A stretch of DNA of 56,630 bases, taken from the NCBI GenBank assembly GCA_036377595.1, contig DASUYB010000187.1:1-56630 (forward strand). The letters run 5' to 3'. Made by a program: the position numbers and the translations under genes. Source of the DNA: Longimicrobium sp. (lineage in GTDB: Bacteria > Gemmatimonadota > Gemmatimonadetes > Longimicrobiales > Longimicrobiaceae). This document shows, piece by piece, positions 1 through 6,923 of the stretch; positions within the stretch are counted from its first letter, which is position 1, and each line of letters begins with the position of its first letter. The notes under the pieces were generated by a model. The model saw only the letters and a program-made list of their open reading frames with translations, was not told the DNA's origin and did no database searches.

Positions 1-1
1 G

Positions 2-301
2 CTCCACGGCAGCACGCAACGATGGCGAGAGTACCTCGCCGCTGGCCTCGAGTTGCTCGACTATGCTCATGAGCCACAATATGTAGTGGCCAACATGAAC
101 GAAGTCCACAACTTTCGCGCATGGCCCCTGAACGGTTACGCTGCGGCTTCAGCCGCCGGTTACGGACTCCGGCAACCTCACCGATCGTCCGATCGCCGCG
201 TCTCGTGCTCTCCCGCGGTGCGGTGCCACTCCAGTTCGTCGACCGTTAGCGGGCGGATCAGCAGGTCCACCGCGAGCCAGAGCGTCTGGGAGAAGGGGTA
301 G
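2..301 (+). CDS. possible C-terminal fragment of an upstream gene (edge)
   Basis: A reading frame is open from the left edge of the window to the TAG at 299. The first 50 or so codons have a balanced, protein-like composition (for example EYLAAGLELLDYAHEP and VVANMNEVHNF), and the DNA is visibly less GC-rich than the rest of the window. After about base 170 the frame runs antisense into the end of the DUF983 gene and becomes Arg/Ser-rich, so the true protein probably ends or was broken before there. I do not recognise the product. It could be a truncated or transferred gene remnant, or chance. Confidence 0.2.
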   Translation, partial: LHGSTQRWREYLAAGLELLDYAHEPQYVVANMNEVHNFRAWPLNGYAAASAAGYGLRQPHRSSDRRVSCSPAVRCHSSSSTVSGRISRSTASQSVWEKG

Positions 302-636
302 AAGAGGAACGGGGCGATCACCATCATCACCGGGCCGCCGATCTCCAGCAGCGTCCACGGCACGCGCGGCCAGGTGGCGATCATCACCGCGACCACCGCC
401 AGCGCCAGCAGCCCCTCGGCGATGGCGATGTTGAACATCATCGAGCCGAGGAAGAAATCGTGCTCGCCGCGGTCCAGGCGTAGGCCGCAGGTGGGGCAGC
501 GCGGCTTCAGCTTCAGCCAGTGCCGCAGCAGCCCGCCCCCGCCGCACACCGGGCACCGCAGCCGCGCCGCGCGCCACAGCCGCGTCCCCAGCGGCGGCAC
601 CTCCGCCCGCGCCGAGCCCTTCGTCTCCTGTCTCAT
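178..636 (-). CDS. DUF983 family membrane protein
   Basis: The protein has 152 residues. Residues 25-60 carry two CPxC-type zinc-ribbon pairs (RCPVCGGGG and RCPTCGLRL), followed by the EHDFFLGSMMFNIAIAEG segment typical of DUF983 and two hydrophobic helices (about 65-90 and 100-125). DUF983 proteins are small inner-membrane proteins without an agreed function, often near cytochrome oxidase genes in proteobacteria; nothing respiratory is visible here. The ATG at 636 is preceded by GGGAG at four bases, which supports this start. The gene is last on its strand before the window edge and has no visible operon partner. Confidence 0.85.
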   Translation of the reverse strand: MRQETKGSARAEVPPLGTRLWRAARLRCPVCGGGGLLRHWLKLKPRCPTCGLRLDRGEHDFFLGSMMFNIAIAEGLLALAVVAVMIATWPRVPWTLLEIGGPVMMVIAPFLFYPFSQTLWLAVDLLIRPLTVDELEWHRTAGEHETRRSDDR

Positions 637-673
637 CTATCTCCCGTCTCCGTCAGATTCGATCCAGGCGCGT

Positions 674-716
674 ATCAACGCACTCTCGCACTCTCGCACT
701 CTCGCACTCTCGCACC
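674..716. repeat. 8-bp tandem repeat CGCACTCT
   Basis: CGCACTCT is repeated four times head to tail plus a partial unit, just upstream of the DUF983 gene. Similar GCACT-rich arrays recur at 12590, 15578, 23364, 47893 and 51388. Confidence 0.75.
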
Positions 717-811
717 AAATCTCGCGACCACCGTCCGGCGCGTGGATCGGCAAGCGGAGGACGCGGGAGTGGGAGATCTCCCCACGCACGGGCGCGGGGG
801 CGGCCCCTTAC

Positions 812-840
812 TTGCCGGAAAGCCGCTCCGGGACTAGGTT
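812..840 (+). promoter_or_regulatory. candidate sigma-70-type promoter of the small membrane protein gene
   Basis: TTGCCG at 812-817 and TAGGTT at 835-840 are separated by 17 bases. The -10 box would give an mRNA leader of about 60 bases. The match is moderate. Confidence 0.35.
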
Positions 841-907
841 GCGGACCCTCCGGAGAGCACCGGACGCACACACGAAACCGCACGAATCGGGAACGGAGCC
901 GAGGACG

Positions 908-1105
908 ATGAAGTTCGCGCTCGTTGGGGCTTTTCTGATCACCCTGCCCGCGGTGGCTGCGCTGATCTACGGGCTGATCTGGGGACCCCACTGGCTGGTT
1001 TACGCCGCGCTCTTCAGCATCGGCCTCAACACCCTTCCGTTCGTTGCCGCCGGCCTGCTGATGGGCAAGGGAAGCGACGGCCACGGCCCCGACCTGGGTC
1101 ACTGA
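908..1105 (+). CDS. small two-helix membrane protein
   Basis: This is a 65-residue protein. It begins with a hydrophobic helix (about 4-25), has a short turn with GPHW, then a second helix (about 31-52), and ends in a Gly/Asp/His-rich tail. The ATG at 908 follows GAGG at a short distance; the open frame extends far upstream but that part is not protein-like. The gene is convergent with the lipoprotein gene that ends 15 bases later. No family is recognised. It may be an envelope or respiratory accessory peptide, but this is a guess. Confidence 0.6.
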   Translation: MKFALVGAFLITLPAVAALIYGLIWGPHWLVYAALFSIGLNTLPFVAAGLLMGKGSDGHGPDLGH

Positions 1106-1120
1106 GCGCGCCGCGGATCG

Positions 1121-2167
1121 TCACCGCACGATCCTGATCTCGCGCCCGCCCAGCACCCACAAGCGCCCCGCGGCGTCCCATGCGGCGTCGCGGGGCGCTC
1201 GTTTGCTCTCCTCCAGCACCCTGCCGTCGGCCGCGGCCAGCAGGTGCAGCTCCCGCCCGAACGCCACGACGGCCAATCTCCCCCCCACCAGCGCCACCCG
1301 CACCGCGTCGGGGTCGTGCCCGCCGATGCCGCCGAAGTCCTTCGACCACACCTGCTTGAGCCCCTCGGGCCCGTGCCGCAGGGCGACGACGGAGCCGCCG
1401 ATCAGCCCGTACAGCGTGCCGTCCGGCCCCGCCACGAGCGAGCGCACCGCCGCGCCGCTGCCGTAGGTCGACAGTAGCGCGCCGGAGAGCGCGTCGCGCA
1501 CCTCGATGCCGGCGGGGACGTCGTGGCGCTCGCTTCCCGCCAGCGCCACGTACACGCGGTCGCCCAGCGGGGATACGGCGAGGGAGGAGACGGCGGAGCC
1601 CGCGTCCGGCCACCCCCACTTGGGCGCCAGCGTCTCCGGCGCGAGGCCGAGGACGCTCCCGTTGCGCGTCGCCGAATAGACCCAGCGCCCGCGCGGATCG
1701 CGCGCGAGCGGCGCGTCCGAGCGGCGCACGGCCAGCTTCCCCGCCGAGTCCACCACTCCCGTCGCCTCCTCGCCCCGCACGTACGTCCGCCGGCCCGCGC
1801 GCCAGAGCAGCCGCGGCGCGCCGTCCAGCGACACGGCCAAGCGCGCCACCTCGCGCCCCGCAGTATCGACGGCCACCAGCGCGCCCGCCGTCCCGATCCA
1901 CGCGCGCCCCGCCGAATCGATCGCCAGCGTCGCGTCCTCGGGCACGGAGTCGCGCAGGGGGACGCGGTCGAGGGTGCGCAGCGTATCCTTCTTCCCGCAG
2001 GCTACCATCGTCAGAAAGAACAGGAGGAGGGGGATGAAGAGACGAAGCCGCGCGGCGCGGCATCGCCCCTCGTCCCCTCCTGCCCCCCTTCTCCCGAGCT
2101 GCAGGAGATGGAGGGAGATGGACGTCTCCCCCGGTGCGCGCGGGTCCGTGGTGGCGGGGGATTCCAT
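1121..2167 (-). CDS. lipoprotein with beta-propeller-like repeats
   Basis: A hydrophobic stretch LFIPLLLFFLTMVAC followed by GKKD is a clear lipoprotein signal (lipobox TMVAC), so the mature protein should be anchored by Cys in the envelope. The roughly 290 residues after it contain repeated blade-like units with Asp/Gly turns (AIDSAGRAWIGT, AVDTAGREVARL, GPDGTLYGLIGG, DAAGRLWVLGG) like PQQ/SMP-30 propellers. The start is uncertain: the only in-frame ATG (2167) gives an unusually long n-region, and a TTG at 2182 is also possible. Ligand or partner is unknown. It is divergent from gmhA. Confidence 0.65.
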   Translation of the reverse strand: MESPATTDPRAPGETSISLHLLQLGRRGAGGDEGRCRAARLRLFIPLLLFFLTMVACGKKDTLRTLDRVPLRDSVPEDATLAIDSAGRAWIGTAGALVAVDTAGREVARLAVSLDGAPRLLWRAGRRTYVRGEEATGVVDSAGKLAVRRSDAPLARDPRGRWVYSATRNGSVLGLAPETLAPKWGWPDAGSAVSSLAVSPLGDRVYVALAGSERHDVPAGIEVRDALSGALLSTYGSGAAVRSLVAGPDGTLYGLIGGSVVALRHGPEGLKQVWSKDFGGIGGHDPDAVRVALVGGRLAVVAFGRELHLLAAADGRVLEESKRAPRDAAWDAAGRLWVLGGREIRIVR

Positions 2168-2284
2168 CGACCGAAAAGCCAAACGCTCCGAGCCGGTTGC
2201 AAGGGTGAGCCGCGGGAGGATGCCCGTCCCGCGCAGCCGGAAGCAAGTGCCACGCCCCCGCCCGTTCGATGATGCGAGTTACCT

Positions 2285-2303
2285 GACAAGTTGTTAGCTT
2301 GTC
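2285..2303. promoter_or_regulatory. inverted repeat GACAAG-N7-CTTGTC between divergent genes
   Basis: A perfect 6-bp inverted repeat with a 7-base spacer lies about 40 bases before the gmhA ATG and 118 bases before the divergent lipoprotein gene. It could be an operator. It overlaps a possible TTG start at 2299, which argues for the later ATG of gmhA. Confidence 0.35.
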
Positions 2304-2343
2304 CGCCGCCCGCGCATCCCTTCCACCCGCCACGCAGGAGCCG

Positions 2344-2940
2344 ATGCCCGCCGCGGACCCCGTCGCCGTCGTGACCGCAGCGCTGGAGGAGTCCGCGCGC
2401 GTGAAGCTGGCGCTGCGCGAGCTGGCGCCGCAGGTGGCGCGGACGGCGGCGCGGGTGGCCGAGACGTTCCGCGGCGGCGGGCGGCTGTACGCGTGCGGCA
2501 ACGGCGGCTCGGCGTGCGACGCCATGCATCTCGTCGAGGAGCTGGTGGCGCGCTACAAGCGCGACCGCCCCGGCCTTCCCGCGCACCACCTCCTCGACGC
2601 GCCCACACTGACCTGCTGGGCCAACGACTACGACTTCGCCACCGCCTTCCGCCGCCAGGTGGAGGCGATGGTGCGCCCTGGCGACGTGCTGGTGGCCATC
2701 AGCACCAGCGGCAACTCGCCGAACGTGGTCGCCGCGGCCGAGGCGGCGCGGGAGCGCGGCGCGGACGTCGTCGGGCTGCTGGGGCGCGGCGGCGGGCGGC
2801 TGGCGGCGCTCTGCACCGAAGCGCTGGTCGTGCCCGCGCGCGACACCGAGCGCATCCAGGAGGCGCACATCACCCTGATCCACCTGCTGTGCGAGCTGGT
2901 GGAGCGCGAGCTCTTCCCGGAGTCCGTCACGGACGGCTGA
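2344..2940 (+). CDS. gmhA: phosphoheptose isomerase (sedoheptulose-7-phosphate isomerase)
   Basis: GmhA converts sedoheptulose 7-phosphate to D-glycero-D-manno-heptose 7-phosphate, the first step to ADP-heptose for LPS core. The 198-residue product is a single SIS domain. Diagnostic motifs are CGNGGSACDAMHLVEEL (zinc/substrate site, about 51-67), the phosphate-binding ISTSGNSPNV (about 118-127), and the C-terminal ERIQEAHITLIHLLCELVE with the conserved Gln and His. Length matches the family (about 190-200). The ATG at 2344 has CAGGAG three bases upstream; a TTG at 2299 would add 15 residues. Its presence suggests a heptose-containing outer membrane. No other heptose gene is adjacent. Confidence 0.93.
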   Translation: MPAADPVAVVTAALEESARVKLALRELAPQVARTAARVAETFRGGGRLYACGNGGSACDAMHLVEELVARYKRDRPGLPAHHLLDAPTLTCWANDYDFATAFRRQVEAMVRPGDVLVAISTSGNSPNVVAAAEAARERGADVVGLLGRGGGRLAALCTEALVVPARDTERIQEAHITLIHLLCELVERELFPESVTDG

Positions 2941-2994
2941 GCCCGCGCGTTCGCATGCGATCCCCCGATCTCCATCCCCCAGGAACGGACGCGG

Positions 2995-3474
2995 ATGAGG
3001 AACTTCAAGCTGATGACCGTGGCGGCGGCCGTGCTGGCGTGCGCGGCGCTGGCCGCGTGCGGCGAGAGCGAGGCACGCAAGGAGGCACGGGCGCAGGCGC
3101 GCCGCAGCTCGTGCGTGGCGTCGGAGCTGGCGCTCGAGGCCAAGGAGCGCTTGGCCTCGCTCGACACGCAGGTGGTGCGGATGCAGGGCTCGCCGCTGGA
3201 GCAGGTGACGAACGCCAGCCACCTCTTCGCCGCCGCCTACAAGAGCTACGCCGACGCCAAGAGCCGCGCCGCCGACCTGGCCGACAGCGCCGCCGTCGCC
3301 CGCTCGAAGAACGACTCGGTGCGCCTGGCCGGCGAGTCGCAGCGCGCGCGCCCGCCCGCGCCGCAGCCGGGCGTGCAGCAGAACGCCGCGGAGCGCTTCG
3401 AGGCCGACATGCGCGAGGCGCTGGCCAACCCCGACCACCCCTGTAACAAGCAGGGCGAGGACGGCGAAAGCTGA
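2995..3474 (+). CDS. small lipoprotein, function unknown
   Basis: This is a 159-residue protein with a signal sequence (MRNFKLMTVAAAVLACAALAAC) and lipobox LAAC at about residue 22. The mature part is charged and probably largely helical (EARKEARAQARR, then LEAKERLASLDTQVVRM), with a Pro-rich stretch (RARPPAPQPGVQQ) near the end. No family is recognised. It follows gmhA by 54 bases on the same strand and may be co-transcribed. Two long hairpins follow its stop codon. Confidence 0.7.
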   Translation: MRNFKLMTVAAAVLACAALAACGESEARKEARAQARRSSCVASELALEAKERLASLDTQVVRMQGSPLEQVTNASHLFAAAYKSYADAKSRAADLADSAAVARSKNDSVRLAGESQRARPPAPQPGVQQNAAERFEADMREALANPDHPCNKQGEDGES

Positions 3475-3495
3475 TTCCAAGCCTGGAAAGAGAAA

Positions 3496-3571
3496 GTCTC
3501 ACGCAGAGTCAGCAGAGTCAGCAGTGAAACAGCTGCAGTTTACTGCTGACCCTGCTGACTCTGCGTGAGAC
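3496..3571. repeat. H1-family long hairpin
   Basis: The left arm GTCTCACGCAGAGTCAGCAG... pairs with ...CTGCTGACTCTGCGTGAGAC over about 30 bases with a 16-base loop containing CTGCAG. There is no T-tract. The same design recurs at 32831. It lies between convergent genes. Confidence 0.85.
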
Positions 3572-3597
3572 CTGCAGTTTTCAGAGCCTGGACACGA

Positions 3598-3634
3598 CGA
3601 AGGGCGGGGCCGCGCGAAACGGCCCCGCCCTTCG
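3598..3634. terminator. bidirectional stem-loop terminator
   Basis: The 15-bp perfect stem CGAAGGGCGGGGCCG / CGGCCCCGCCCTTCG has a 7-base loop and stands between two convergent genes. No long T-tract follows, so the mechanism is inferred. Confidence 0.7.
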
Positions 3635-3654
3635 TTCCATCCCCCGATCACTCG

Positions 3655-3930
3655 TCAGTCGTCGCTGCCGGGGTAGACGAGCTTGAAGAAGCGGCTCTCG
3701 CCCTCGGGCTGGTGCAGGAACTCCAGCCCGCGGTCGTCGAACACCTGGAACCACTCGTCCCACGTGGTCGCCTCGAGGTTCTCCTCGCGCCCGCCGCTCC
3801 CCCGCCCCTCGACGAAGTCGATCCGCAGCAGCCCCTCCCCCGTCCCCTTCACGAACGTCGGGATGCCGCCGCGGGACTCGGCCCACTCGCGGATCTCGTC
3901 GTGATCCCTGGTCCGCTTGGCACTCGACAT
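3655..3930 (-). CDS. conserved small acidic protein
   Basis: This is a 91-residue soluble protein with a basic N-terminus (MSSAKRTRDHDEIREWAESRGG) and an acidic body: GLLRIDF, then an ENLEATTWDEWFQVFDDRGLEFLHQ helix and a final ESRFFKLVYPG. This pattern (RTxDHDEIRxWxExRGG ... RIDF ... WDEWFxxFdxxxLxFLxQ) is a widespread small family whose automatic names are unreliable. It has no signal peptide or known catalytic motif. The ATG at 3930 lies behind a weak GGAAAGG. It is divergent from the MBL hydrolase gene. Confidence 0.8.
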   Translation of the reverse strand: MSSAKRTRDHDEIREWAESRGGIPTFVKGTGEGLLRIDFVEGRGSGGREENLEATTWDEWFQVFDDRGLEFLHQPEGESRFFKLVYPGSDD

Positions 3931-4062
3931 GACCCTTTCCTCCGTCCCGTTGATCCCCGTAGACTGACTGCACGCGGCGCCAGCTCAGGGCAATTCCCGT
4001 TCCCTGCGTGGACACTGGTGCCGCGCGCGTCCCGCATTTCACCCGACGGAGGGGTCTCCGAG

Positions 4063-4812
4063 ATGGCCGTGCTGCACCTGCTGGGCACCGGCGCCGCCAT
4101 GAGCGACGCCTCGCGCACCACCACCATGCTGGCTTTCGAGCACCGGGGCCACACGCTGGTGGTGGACTGCGGCGGCGACGTGGTGCAGCGGCTGCTGGCG
4201 AGCGGGGTGGACCTCGACTCGATCGAGGCGATGATCGTCACCCACGAGCACGCCGACCACGTGGGCGGCTTTCCGCTGTTCATGGAGAAGATCTGGCTGG
4301 CCGGCCGCCGCCGCCCCATCCCTGTGTACGGCATCGACGAGGCGCTCGCCCAGGCGCGGCGCGCGTGGGAGAGCTTCGACACCAGGGAGTGGAAGGGCGT
4401 GCCGGAGATCGAGTGGCACCGGGTGAAGCACGAGCCGGGCGCGACGGTGATCCGCAACGAGCGCTGGCACGTGACCGCCTCGCCGGGGATCCACCCCGTT
4501 CCCGTGGTGGGGATCCGCGTGGAAGCGGCCGGCGGCGGCGTGGCCGCCTACTCGTGCGACACCGCGCCGTCACGGGAGATCACGGAGATGGCGAAGGGCG
4601 CCGACATCCTGGTCCACGAGGCGCAGAAGCAGCCCGTCCCCGGCGTGCACTGCACCTACGAGCAGGCCGCGCAGGTGGCGTTCGAGGCGGGTGCGCGCCG
4701 CCTCATCCTCGTCCATCTCCCCCCCGGCGTGAACGAGGGAGACCTCGCCGCCGCGCGCGGCGTGTTCGCGCACACGGAGCTCGGGTTGGACGGAGGGCGG
4801 CATGAGTTCTGA
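4063..4812 (+). CDS. MBL-fold hydrolase, RNase Z-like
   Basis: This is a 249-residue metallo-beta-lactamase-fold protein. It starts with the glycine-rich LHLLGTGAAMSDASRTT strand-turn typical of the RNase Z/phosphodiesterase branch, then VDCGGD, the zinc motif THEHADHVGG (about 65-74), SCDTAP and a C-terminal LVHLPPG. It has no signal peptide, so it is probably cytoplasmic. The substrate cannot be read from sequence: tRNA 3-prime processing, cyclic nucleotide or small-molecule hydrolysis are all possible, and it lacks an obvious RNase Z exosite arm. The ATG at 4063 follows GGAGGGG. It overlaps the next gene by 11 bases, implying translational coupling with the VanX-type dipeptidase. Confidence 0.85.
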   Translation: MAVLHLLGTGAAMSDASRTTTMLAFEHRGHTLVVDCGGDVVQRLLASGVDLDSIEAMIVTHEHADHVGGFPLFMEKIWLAGRRRPIPVYGIDEALAQARRAWESFDTREWKGVPEIEWHRVKHEPGATVIRNERWHVTASPGIHPVPVVGIRVEAAGGGVAAYSCDTAPSREITEMAKGADILVHEAQKQPVPGVHCTYEQAAQVAFEAGARRLILVHLPPGVNEGDLAAARGVFAHTELGLDGGRHEF

Positions 4813-5470
4813 GCTCGCCCGCATCCCCGCCGCCGCGGCGATGGCGCTGGCGATCGCGGGGTGCGCCGCCGCGCAGACCGCCCGCGCCGGCGAGTGCACC
4901 CTGCCTCCCGGCGACGAGCTGGTGAACGTGCGCCGCGTGGACCGCACCATCCGCACCGAGGTGCGCTACGCGACGGAAGACAACTTCACCGGCCGCGTCC
5001 TCCCCGGCTACGAGCACCCCCGCGCGATGCTGCGCCCCTCCGCCGCCGCGGCGCTGGGACGCGTGCAGGCGCGGCTGCGCGCGCAGGGGCTGGGATTGAA
5101 GGTGTTCGACGCCTACCGCCCCATCCGCGCCACGCAGGCGATGGTGGAGTGGGCGCAGCGCAGCGGCAACCAGTGGGTGCTGGACCAGGGCTACGTGGCC
5201 CGCTACAGCGGCCACAACCGCGGCAACACGGTGGACCTGACGCTGGTGGACCTCGGCACCGGCCGCGAGCTGGCGATGGGGACGCCGTTCGACACCTTCT
5301 CCGAGGCCGCGCACACGGCCAACGCCACGGGCGAGGTGATGGAGAACCGGATGCGGCTGAAGCGCGCGATGGAGGCGGAGGGCTTCCAGAACTACGACAA
5401 GGAGTGGTGGCACTACCGGATGTCCGGCGATCCGCCGGCGCTGGACGTGCCGCTGCGCTGCTTCCCCTGA
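4802..5470 (+). CDS. D-alanyl-D-alanine dipeptidase (VanX/DdpX family)
   Basis: VanX/DdpX enzymes cleave D-Ala-D-Ala in the periplasm or cytoplasm, either for glycopeptide resistance or for recycling of peptidoglycan. The 222-residue product shows the family signatures in order: YATEDNFTG, VFDAYRPIRATQAM (catalytic Arg), the zinc motif SGHNRGNTVDLTL (S-x-H-x2-G-x3-D, with Thr where Ala is usual) and EWWHY (catalytic Glu plus zinc His). The N-terminus is a probable lipoprotein signal ending in IAGC, so it is likely an envelope enzyme. No vanH/vanA partners are present, so recycling rather than resistance is the likelier role. Confidence 0.9.
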   Translation: MSSELARIPAAAAMALAIAGCAAAQTARAGECTLPPGDELVNVRRVDRTIRTEVRYATEDNFTGRVLPGYEHPRAMLRPSAAAALGRVQARLRAQGLGLKVFDAYRPIRATQAMVEWAQRSGNQWVLDQGYVARYSGHNRGNTVDLTLVDLGTGRELAMGTPFDTFSEAAHTANATGEVMENRMRLKRAMEAEGFQNYDKEWWHYRMSGDPPALDVPLRCFP

Positions 5471-5575
5471 GCCCGCGCGGGAACCGTCGCGGCGGAAGCG
5501 GGTAAGCGGTGTCCGCCGTTGAAGATGCGGCATCCAATCCCACACCTCTCGTCCACCTCCCCGGATGTGCAGGAC

Positions 5576-6019
5576 ATGAACGCTCGCACCGCCTCCGCGC
5601 TGGCCGTCGCCTTCTGCGCCGCCGCGCTCCTTTCCGCCCGCCCCGCCGCGGCGCAGGCCGACACCACCGCGCACGACACGTCGCACGCCGCGCACCCGGC
5701 CACGCCGCCGCGCCGCGCGCACCGCGACCGCAACGTGCTGACGCAGGAAGACTTCGCCAGCCGCAACGAGGACAACGCCTACGCCATCGTGCGCGCGCTG
5801 CGGCCGGCATGGCTGCGCGGCTCGCGCGGCGCCAGCAGCAACGCCGAGGCCACGCCCGTGGTCGTCTACCGCGACGACGTGAAGATGGGCGGCGAGAGCG
5901 AGCTGCGGGGGATCGGCAAGGTGCAGATCCGCGAGATCCGCTACCTGGACGCGATGGCGGCCACGCAGCGCTACGGGATGGACCACGCGGGCGGCGCCAT
6001 CCTGGTCTCCACCCAGTGA
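5576..6019 (+). CDS. secreted protein with TonB-plug-like domain (paralogue 1)
   Basis: After a cleavable signal (to about ARPAAAQA) the protein has a low-complexity His/Thr/Ala linker, then RNVLTQEDFASRNEDNAYAIVRALRPAWLR and a C-terminal VVVYRD...IREIRYLDAMAATQRYGMDHAGGAILVST. The last part resembles the end of TonB-receptor plug domains, but there is no barrel, so the protein is likely a stand-alone periplasmic plug-like module. The neighbour at 6302 is a paralogue with the same order of motifs. The ATG at 5576 was chosen because the signal peptide starts there; an in-frame ATG at 5519 adds a non-signal-like segment. Confidence 0.75.
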   Translation: MNARTASALAVAFCAAALLSARPAAAQADTTAHDTSHAAHPATPPRRAHRDRNVLTQEDFASRNEDNAYAIVRALRPAWLRGSRGASSNAEATPVVVYRDDVKMGGESELRGIGKVQIREIRYLDAMAATQRYGMDHAGGAILVSTQ

Positions 6020-6050
6020 CCGGCTGACGCCACCGCACCACTTCCCGCGA

Positions 6051-6103
6051 CGAAGCGCGCGCCCACGCCCCGGTGGGCAACTCCGCCGGGGCGCCGCGCT
6101 TCG
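6051..6103. terminator. branched GC-rich hairpin after paralogue 1
   Basis: CGAAGCGCG (6051) pairs with CGCGCTTCG (6095), with an inner CGCCCCGG / CCGGGGCG pair. It lies 32 bases after the stop codon and is a likely terminator without a T-tract. Confidence 0.55.
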
Positions 6104-6183
6104 CCCGGCGTTGGACAGACGTTGCGCGCGGGAGAGGCTCGTCCATCCCGCGGCGGACGCTCCGGATCGCGCCAATCCGCGAG

Positions 6184-6212
6184 TTGACCCGGTGTCGATT
6201 CGACGGTACATT
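6184..6212 (+). promoter_or_regulatory. sigma-70-type promoter of paralogue 2
   Basis: TTGACC at 6184-6189 and TACATT at 6207-6212 are separated by exactly 17 bases, a close match to -35/-10 boxes. The leader would be about 80 bases. This suggests that the second plug-like gene is transcribed separately from the first. Confidence 0.6.
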
Positions 6213-6301
6213 ACGGACGTTCCGAACCCATCATCCCGAGCTCCCGAACGCGGCGCCCGCCCTGCCGGGGCCCCGCATCGCACCCCACCCGCGAGGTACC
6301 C

Positions 6302-6736
6302 ATGAGCTCCCGCATCGCCATCGCCCTTGCCGCGAGCACCGTTGCCGCGCTGGCGTGCGCGCGCCCCGCCGCCGCGCAGACCGACAGCACCACGTCGTCC
6401 ACGGCCGTCACGGTGCAGCAGCCGAACGCGCAGCGGCCGCGGATCGACCGCAACCTGCTGACGCCCGAGGAGATCGAGCAGCGGCACGACGCCAACGCGT
6501 ACGAGATGGTGCGCGCGCTGCGGCCGGGGTGGCTGCGCGGCGTCCGCGGCGCGTCGGGGCTGCGCAGCGCCACGGTGGTGGTGTACCGCGACGGGATGCG
6601 CATCGGCGGCGTGAGCGCGCTGACGGACATCAGCATCGAGTCGGTCAAGGAGATCCGCTTCTACAACGCCACCGACGCCACGCAGCGCTGGGGCACCGAC
6701 CACGGCGCCGGCGCCATCTTCGTCGTCACCCGCTGA
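6302..6736 (+). CDS. secreted protein with TonB-plug-like domain (paralogue 2)
   Basis: The 144-residue product has a signal peptide (to about ARPAAAQT) followed by a body that parallels its neighbour at 5576: RNLLTPEEIEQRHDANAYEMVRALRPGWLR, VVVYRDGMRIGG and KEIRFYNATDATQRWGTDHGAGAIFVVTR. The two genes therefore arose by tandem duplication. The plug-like end suggests binding to an outer-membrane component or ligand, but that is inference; no barrel is present. It has its own promoter candidate at 6184 and a hairpin after the stop codon. Confidence 0.75.
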   Translation: MSSRIAIALAASTVAALACARPAAAQTDSTTSSTAVTVQQPNAQRPRIDRNLLTPEEIEQRHDANAYEMVRALRPGWLRGVRGASGLRSATVVVYRDGMRIGGVSALTDISIESVKEIRFYNATDATQRWGTDHGAGAIFVVTR

Positions 6737-6761
6737 CGCCAGTCTTCACGAACGATATGAC

Positions 6762-6796
6762 GCGGCCCCGGTCGAGATCTCCTCGGCCGGGGCCGT
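6762..6796. terminator. stem-loop after paralogue 2
   Basis: CGGCCCCGG / CCGGGGCCG forms a stem around a 15-base loop, 25 bases past the stop codon. Confidence 0.6.
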
Positions 6797-6832
6797 CGCT
6801 TCGCGGTGACTCAAAAAGACAACAGATTGGCC

Positions 6833-6903
6833 TCACACGGAGGAAACGGAGGGAACGGAGGACTTCTCGTCGTTCCTCCGTTTCCTCCGTTCCCTCCGTG
6901 TGA
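6833..6903. repeat. H2-family long hairpin
   Basis: The ends TCACACGGAGG / CCTCCGTGTGA enclose arms of about 30 bases built from GGAAACGGAGGGAACGGAGG and its near-complement, with two mismatches. It lies between convergent genes. Relatives are at 13657 and 19796. Confidence 0.85.
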
Positions 6904-6923
6904 ATTTCTTCCTTTCCTTGATC

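Noticed and set aside
4802-5470. VanX as part of a vancomycin resistance cluster
   Set aside because: No vanH, vanA or two-component genes are adjacent; the neighbour is an MBL hydrolase. Peptidoglycan recycling fits better.
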